A stretch of DNA of 64,000 nt from Phallusia mammillata (lineage: Eukaryota > Chordata > Ascidiacea > Phlebobranchia > Ascidiidae). How positions within the stretch are numbered: position 1 is the stretch's first letter; each line of letters starts with the position of its first letter. This document shows positions 49,101-64,000 of the stretch, one piece after another. Below the pieces are notes generated by a model that made no database searches, was not told the origin of the DNA, and saw nothing but the letters and a program-made list of their open reading frames with translations. The translations under genes were made by a program, and so were the position numbers. Location: NCBI GenBank assembly GCA_003260075.1, contig QLIY01000188.1, positions 1 to 64,000 on the forward strand, read 5' to 3'.

Positions 49101-52100
49101 GAAAGTCATGTTTTAGACACTTAGGAACACTATACACGGACTTGAAAAGTAATTTAATCATAAACATAACTGCCAAGGTACTGGTGTATAAAGAATACAT
49201 CATGTCATGCAGACGTTTCAACGAGTTTCACCCTGCACTGATGATGACAACAGAGATTGTCGAAACGTCTGCATGATGTAGTCTATATACTCCAGTACTT
49301 TGGCAGTTATGTTTATGATTATGTTGAAACAAATAACAACAAAATTTATGACATTGCGAAACGTTTTAATTTAAGGACATTGCGAAACGGAAGAATACCA
49401 AAAACATTTGTTCTTTACACGCGGTTTAACTTAGCTGGTTCCCCAACGAACCTCGCACAGTTAACTAAGCACGGCAAAATTATTTTAGAAATATTCCCAC
49501 AATTGAAATTTTGCTACCCCCCCCCCACGAAATTAATTTTGCATGAATTTATGTCTAAGTTGACTGCATAGTTGATTTGGGAACCGGCTTAATCGTGGAA
49601 ATTGCTGTATGAAAATTGTTCTATACAAAAAATACTAATTTCCAAAAGAAATCATTGGTGCTTTCAAGCTATGTATAAAATGTCAAATTCATGTCACTTT
49701 AGAAGGACTCAATCGTAGAATAAGTTGCAGATTTAGGAAGACGTTTAATGATGAAAATAACGGCCCAAATAGTCACCCCCCCCCCGGGCGAATCGAGTCC
49801 GATTGGGGCCTGACATTCACCACACGCCTCCTGGGCAAGGGTCATGGCACCAGAACGGAACTTTTTGACCGCTGGAGCGCGCTGCACGCTCGAGTTATTT
49901 TCCATGGAGTGGGATGAAGCGCCTGGGGACAAAAAGGGGAATTTTGCTGGTTCGAAAAACCTTCCAGGGGTAATAATTGAAAGTAATTCAAGTTGCACCA
50001 CTGAAGCTAAAATACATACCTTCTTTTAGGGAACCTTTGTTTAAAATTATTAATTATGAAAACTTTATGTCTTTTCGTGTTTTTGTAATTGAAGAAAACG
50101 TGTTTTACTCGATCACGTACAATTTTATGACAATAGCGGATATAGGTTTGTGAAGTAAGCGATACGTAACAACACACTTTCTTTGTTCGGTCACAATGAG
50201 CAGTATAACGTACCTGCGCTGTGATGAAGATAGGACAGGTGTTGGTCTGAAAGAAAAACATTTCCATGTCGTGGCGAAACTTTGACAAATATGAAAGTCA
50301 TATTTGAAACAAACGTTTTAATTCAAGGCCATTGCAACACGGAATAATACCAAAAACATTTGTTCTTTTCACGCGTTTGAACTAAGCTAGTCCCCAAACG
50401 AACTTCGAACAGTTCACTATGGCGAAGTTATTTTAGAAATTTTGCTACAATTGAAATTTTGCTACATACACGAAACTAATTTTGCATGAATTTATGCCCA
50501 AGGTGAATACATAGTTGGTTTGGGAACCGGCTTAAACGTGGAAATTGCTGCGAGACAATTCTTCTGTTGAAAAAATACTAATTTTCAAAAGAAATCAGTT
50601 TTGCTTTCAAGCTATGTATAAAATATTAAATTAATGTCACTTTAAAAGATCTCAATCGCAGAATAAGTTGCAGATTTATGAAGACGTTTAATGGTGAAAA
50701 TAACGGCTCAAATAAACGTAAAATCGACATGCTTCATTGTTCAAACGTTTCGGCAAATGCTCATGCCTTCATCAGTGATTTGAAGGCCACATCAGTTACA
50801 CCTGTTTATATCCACTTGAGTCGCATAAAGGAATGATAAAAAGGTGCGTAGAAGACGTAACCTGTGTATAAACACTGGCATTGCTGGTTTAGCGTTTAAA
50901 TCGTGTGTTTTACCCCCCCCCCTTCATTGTTCAAACGTTTCGGCAAATGCTCATGCCATCATCAGTGACACCTTGATAAAAAGGTGCAAAAAAGCGTCGC
51001 ATAAAAACGATAGATAAAAAAGTGCGCAGAAGACGTAATCTGTGTATAAACACTGGCATTGCTGGTTTAGCATTTAAATCGTGTGTTTTGCAATTTTTGT
51101 GCAAACGCAGTTATTAATAGAAACTTACCGTCAGCTTGTTGTTGGTAGAAATGATTGTTGACGACGTCACCAGCATGTATGGATGCCACGTTCTCACAAT
51201 TTACTCCTCGACCTTGCAACAAAATACAGATTAGCCTTGAAATAAAAAACATTTCAGCTCTCTGATATATTGAACGGGGTTTTCAAACTTTGGCGCAGAG
51301 GCAGAAAGTCTTCTGCTAGTTTGTAATTGTTGTCATATGGTCTGAAGTTTTTATTAGCTCATTTGCCGATGGAAGTGATTTAAGCGATAGAGCTACTAAC
51401 ACCCCTCACGGTAGACCCGCATGCACATTTAGCTAATTTTCGATAAGTGGCACAAAGAGCTGAATAATTTATTTCCAAAAAGCGATAGGATTGGTGTAGG
51501 TAGATTTTCCGATTGAGATCAGGACAATAAATAAAAGAAACAAAGCGCTCAAGCATGCTCCAGATGTCCAAATATTGAGTTGAAAGTTAAATGGTGTTTT
51601 TGCCTTCGCAACATAAGTTTTGTTAACAGCGTGCTGCATTTTGCTAACTCACCACTGATTGGGGGTGAAAAAGGAAACACTGGTTCATGTTCGGCGTCTG
51701 GAAATAAAACAAATACAATGTCACCCTTAATGTTATAAATTTAACTTGTGGAAAATAACGGCCCAAACAGACTTAAAAAGCGACCATGCTTTGTTAGCGG
51801 CATTACTGATGATGGCATTAGCATTTGCACAAACGTTTAACCAACAAAGCATGTCTATCCGGGCCGTTATTTCCCTTATTAAACTTATGAACAGATCCGT
51901 ATATAGCGTTCCAATTTACCTTCAATGTTACGTTATGTTATTGTGATCAAGCAATAATGCAACAGCAAAATTTTGATTACTTCTGTTACATTCACCTGCA
52001 CTGCTTGGCAAAGATATTGAAGTAGAATCGTCAAAAGCTGAAATGGAATGAAGACGCTGACTGCGGGGGACTGGAATTTCAAAAAAATAAATTTCAAGTC

Positions 52101-52794
52101 AGCTCAAAATATCAACCCCCCCCCCATTGAAGTAGAATCGTCAAAAGCTGAAATGGAATGAAGACGCTGACTGTGGGGAACTGGAATTTCTAAAAAATAA
52201 ATTTCAAGTCAGCTCAAAATATCAGGTTGTTAAATTTGCAAACACTGGGTCTTCAAACCAAATATTTCTGACTTCATGAAAAATCCCGTTACATGTATTG
52301 GTCCAGTGGTGGGATTTAAATTTTTTGTCAGCCGGTTCTATCACAAAAGTCATATTTTTCAGCCGGTTCTGTTACAAAAAGTCCATTGACAGTAACCAGT
52401 AATGCTAACCGGTTCGCTGATCTCATAAAATTTCATGAGACGGTTCTATAGAACCGGTGCGAACCGGCTGAATCCCACTACTGTATTTGTCTCATGGCAA
52501 TCAGTTCTAAGTTTGCTGCAAGGCTTTAAAAATACAAATTTTGCAAATTTTTTTTTCTTAAGTCAAGATCTAATTAGTTTCTGTATTAACAACATGTTTT
52601 AAATTATTTGAAACAATAACAGTTAACAATCCTACCTTGATGTGTTCGTTGTTGTGAAGTTCGTAGAATTTGCTCGCTATTATGTCGGAGGAGAGGACCT
52701 AAAATTTACGAAATAAGTAAAACGTTTTAAAATTTCTGCAAAAAAACTCACCTCTTGTTCTTGGACTCGTCACTTGATTATTTTGTCGCGACAT
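43140..52794 (-). CDS. NACHT-domain NOD-like receptor with short LRR region (about 15 exons, about 830 aa)
   Basis: STAND ATPase of the NLR type, likely a cytosolic innate sensor. Exons in gene order: 52752-52794, 52636-52698, 51996-52037, 51653-51697, 51129-51212, 50214-50246 (or its copy 49022-49054), 48096-48754 (contains a false internal duplication), 47579-47847, 46692-47059, 45747-46022, 45135-45273, 44327-44686, 44158-44205, 43705-43866, 43140-43265. Start MSRQNNQVTS; phases agree. Visible motifs: Walker A GQAGIGKST in the 48-kb exon, Walker B IVLVFDGLDEA at about 47.67 kb, sensor-like LVTCRP at 47.0 kb, and the winged-helix block CSFSHMIWQEFFTALDLMFF at 45.8 kb. Only one LRR-like segment is seen (LPKFERIHLAYCDISNEQIN), then a Lys/Asp-rich tail. 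The first about 150 residues, built from six tiny exons, show no CARD, PYD, DEATH or TIR that I recognise; one piece reads VASIHAGDVVNNHFYQQQ. Confidence 0.88.
43391..43574. mobile_element. hAT-type MITE (GAACCGG family), copy 2
   Basis: Terminal repeats CAGTGGTGGGATT and AATCCAACCACTG. The flanks share CCCTAAC. It sits in the last intron of the NLR gene. Confidence 0.8.
44766..44870. mobile_element. Palindromic pogo/Tigger-like MITE, copy 3 (decayed)
   Basis: Left end ACAGTAAATCTCGGTTTAAC, right part GGTCCGGATTAGCCGAGG. NLR intron. Confidence 0.65.
48126..48565 (-). repeat. False internal duplication inside the NACHT P-loop exon
   Basis: About 213 bases (48126-48338 and 48348-48560) occur twice around the C10 block at 48338-48347. 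Both copies encode the stretch from GNVTIEEIFTLSQNN to GQAGIGKS. Read literally, the exon would carry two P-loops joined by a polyglycine frame break. Collapsing the copies restores one open frame from the acceptor near 48755 to the donor at 48096. Confidence 0.85.
49022..49929 (-). pseudogene. Duplicate NLR segment: 33-nt exon copy and truncated start of the P-loop exon
   Basis: The stretch from about 48.57 to 49.5 kb and that from about 49.79 to 50.5 kb are near-identical. Two copies of the 33-nt exon (50214-50246 and 49022-49054) and two copies of the 5' part of the P-loop exon (48573-48754 and 49796-49922) result. The 49.8-kb copy is cut by the C10 block at 49786-49795. Coding changes between copies are few and the exons keep their splice sites. 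Haplotype copies placed in tandem are most likely. Which 33-nt exon belongs to which haplotype cannot be told. Confidence 0.7.
49238..49270 (+). ncRNA. Hammerhead-like core motif, family C
   Basis: CTGATGA, extra T, GACAA / TTGTC stem II (five Watson-Crick pairs, loop CAGAGA), then GAAACGTC. The flanks CATGCAGACGTTTC and GAAACGTCTGCATG form an inverted repeat around it. It sits in the NLR gene's duplicated intron region. Confidence 0.55.
50743..50775 (-). ncRNA. Hammerhead-like core motif, family B
   Basis: On the minus strand: CTGATGA, one extra A, then GGCA...TGCC stem II, then GAAACG. Stem II pairs perfectly over four bases with an eight-base loop. A near-copy lies at about 50935-50967 across the C10 block at 50913-50922; its downstream flank differs. 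Canonical hammerheads have no extra base before stem II, so activity is uncertain. Confidence 0.5.
51745..51915. repeat. Repeat of the GGCCGTTATTT family with a broken hammerhead-like core
   Basis: Begins AAAATAACGGCCCAAACAGAC and ends CGGGCCGTTATTTCCCTTAT...ATGAACAGATCCG. Inside (51806-51838) is CTGATGA-T-GGCA...TTGC followed by CAAACG instead of GAAACG. Related pieces are at 2380-2455, 50690-50780, 56630-56665 and 63670-63775. Confidence 0.6.
52314..52483. mobile_element. hAT-type MITE (GAACCGG family), copy 3
   Basis: Terminal repeats CAGTGGTGGGATT and AATCCCACTACTG, flanked by TATTGGTC / TATTTGTC (7 of 8). It is the best-preserved copy and lies in an NLR intron. Confidence 0.85.
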
Positions 52795-53699
52795 TTTGAA
52801 TCAATTTAGAAATAACGACATCCAATACATTTTGACCAAGCTTATTTGTTAAACGTTTCACCACAAAACAAACATCTTTGACGTTTTCCACCCAAAGCCT
52901 AACCTACGTTTGTTTAGACTTCTTTGAAAAGACCTGAGTTGAAAATTGTCTATCTTATAATCCGCCAATGTTTCTTTCTATTACAAAGCGAAGCAGGTAG
53001 CCTATGTTGCATTTACTTTTCTTACTAGCTATAGCGCTATCCACACACATTCACTTAAACCCTACATTTATTTTTCCTCTTTTTCTTACTTAAACCCTAA
53101 ATTTGTTTGACTTTTTGACTTTCTTTACTTCACCAATTGCGTTTTATTTAAAATAAAAGCCTGTCGCCTAAAATATGTATTATTGCATTGTGTATTTAAC
53201 TTGACACAAATTGCGTTTTAGTGACCGAGGTTTACTAATGCCCAAGTAGAGAAGACCTCTCCTACCCAAGCAAATTATACGTTCTCAACACCCATTCACA
53301 TTTTGCAGTCTACTACAGTTCTGCAGTGAGCAAGCTAGTATGCTACCTGTGGAACTTCTGGTGTCTGCACCCCGTGTACAAACGCCTGCAAAGCGTTCAC
53401 GCCTCGGGAAAGCCCGAAGTTTTTCCAGCAGGCCTCGTGTGTGTCGCAACTCAGGTTTTCTGAATTATAATTACTTCAAGTATCAAGTTACAATTGTTTG
53501 TTGTGACGAAACAAAAGCGATCTGTCGTGTCACCTACACACCCACACATGTGCTACAATAGTCGCATTCCAATAATGATACGTAACCGGTTATTTTCGTT
53601 TTAAAGCGGGTTTCCAACGAGCTTCGTGCAACCAACCGGAACGATAAGGCTTGTTTCCTGTGTTTAAAATTTCGCTGACGAGAACCACTGCTTTAAATA

Positions 53700-53801
53700 T
53701 TTGTTACTACATTATGTATAACTTGACTGTGATTTGCCAAGTTATAATGATTTGTTACTACATTATGTATAACTTGACTGTGATTTGCCAAGTTATAATG
53801 A
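53700..53801. repeat. 51-bp tandem duplication
   Basis: Two identical adjacent copies starting TTTGTTACTACATTATGTAT. There is no homopolymer between them, unlike the seam duplications. Confidence 0.85.
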
Positions 53802-54235
53802 CTCGGCATCTACTTCATGTTTATCTTTTGTCTCAAAACCACACTTTTCTCGCTTTTCAGTTGATAATGCACCTTCTTGAAAGCTTTAGTTCGTGGGTTC
53901 GAATCCCACCAGAGTAAGATTTGCGACAACTTGTTTAATCGTCGAAAGCAAAACGATTCAATCTCTGAATAACTTTTAGTCGCGAAACAAAAACACAGTG
54001 AACCATCCGCTGGGTGTCGCTGTCACCACGCGAGGGCGCTACATACGTCGCGGCGCTAAAACAACAAAAGCAGGTGATTTTTGGGGAGCGAAGCAGTAAA
54101 GAAGGGGTCGAATGTAAAACGAGCAAAGTTTGCTGATGATTGCAAGGAACACAAGAATGAATTCAACCTCATATGTAATATATATGCGAGACATCCTCCA
54201 AATATCCACTGGGAATGCTGGATGACGCAAGCTGG

Positions 54236-54600
54236 TGACGTCAGTGATGACGTAAGCGACACCTTGTTTGCGCATGCGCAGTGGAAAGTAACACAACAAA
54301 TGGGGAATCCCCCAAAGAAAAACAACGAGCGCTGTACAAAGTTGCACTTTCGGTGGTTTCCAAACATTGCGTCGAACTCATTGCTTTGTGACGTCATCGA
54401 ACGACAACAAAGCTGCGTTATGACGTCATACTGAAAGCGCGTTTGGAAGCAGGATTACAAAACAGTGGGCGCTTAATAAAAACTTCAGTAATATTCGGAA
54501 AAATCGCGACAGAATAACCCAGTGTGACGTCACTATGCTTCACAAGTGAGGTCACAGTCATGGCTCAACACGACGCCGTGTCCATGGTGACGATGACGTC
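54236..54600. promoter_or_regulatory. Cluster of TGACGTCA (CRE) palindromes
   Basis: Five exact copies at about 54236, 54391, 54420, 54522 and 54592, downstream of ARHGAP39. The motif is the CREB/ATF full site, but it is common throughout this window, including in exons, so function is uncertain. Confidence 0.4.
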
Positions 54601-54601
54601 A

Positions 54602-64000
<9,399 letters not shown>

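Larger units (their letters stand above)
52795..54601. other. Intergenic region between ARHGAP39 3' end and NLR start
   Basis: About 1.8 kb. It contains a 51-bp tandem duplication at 53700-53801, a B-box-like remnant near 53.89 kb and a cluster of CRE palindromes at 54.23-54.60 kb. A 117-codon plus-strand open frame covers 54081-54434 but has no recognisable homology and no ATG context. Confidence 0.55.

Noticed and set aside
54081-54434. 117-codon plus-strand open frame downstream of ARHGAP39
   Set aside because: No ATG at its start, no recognisable domain, no splice context, and it is antisense to the 3' flank of a well-supported gene.

Overview
This is a eukaryotic (invertebrate metazoan) window. 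It has five intron-rich protein-coding genes, canonical GT-AG introns of roughly 0.1-2.5 kb, AT-rich spacers and many short DNA transposons. The gene set, compact introns and repeat style fit a tunicate (ascidian). That placement is an inference; no rRNA or mitochondrial marker is present to prove it.

Layout: (1) 71-23394, minus strand: the 5' thirty exons of an axonemal dynein heavy chain orthologous to DNAH6, cut by the left window edge just before the AAA1 P-loop. (2) 25092-33939, plus strand: a complete 13-exon ankyrin-repeat/SOCS-box gene of the ASB14/ASB15 type with an N-terminal ubiquitin-interacting motif, head to head with DNAH6 about 1.7 kb away. (3) 35895-42004, minus: a complete 8-exon EB1 (MAPRE) gene. 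(4) 43140-52794, minus: a complete NACHT-domain (NLR) gene with a long undescribed N-terminus and a very short LRR part. (5) 54602-64000, minus: a WW-MyTH4-RhoGAP gene (ARHGAP39/Vilse), cut by the right edge inside a WW domain. The neighbours are ordinary separate genes and do not look like one pathway: cilium motility, ubiquitin ligation, microtubule ends, innate sensing, Rho signalling. I inferred exon boundaries by hand from splice consensus, reading-frame continuity and remembered family similarity; positions may be off by a base or two.

The most obvious non-biological structure is a series of 36 homopolymer blocks, most exactly 10 nt. Nearly all short blocks separate two near-identical copies of the same 50-250 bp. 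Every block left of 28.3 kb is poly-G (17) and every block right of 29.0 kb is poly-C (19). The best reading is that these are assembly-gap placeholders, with unmerged overlapping contig ends on either side, and that two scaffolds were joined in opposite orientation inside an ASB intron. Several exons are falsely duplicated or interrupted by these seams.

The most interesting biological signal is a set of at least six dispersed repeats with a hammerhead-ribozyme-like core: CTGATGA, one extra base, a stem II, then GAAA. The stem II sequence differs between families while pairing is kept. Other repeats include several hAT-type MITEs with clear 8-bp target duplications, a tRNA-derived SINE family, palindromic pogo/Tigger-like elements, and a striking excess of the CRE palindrome TGACGTCA.
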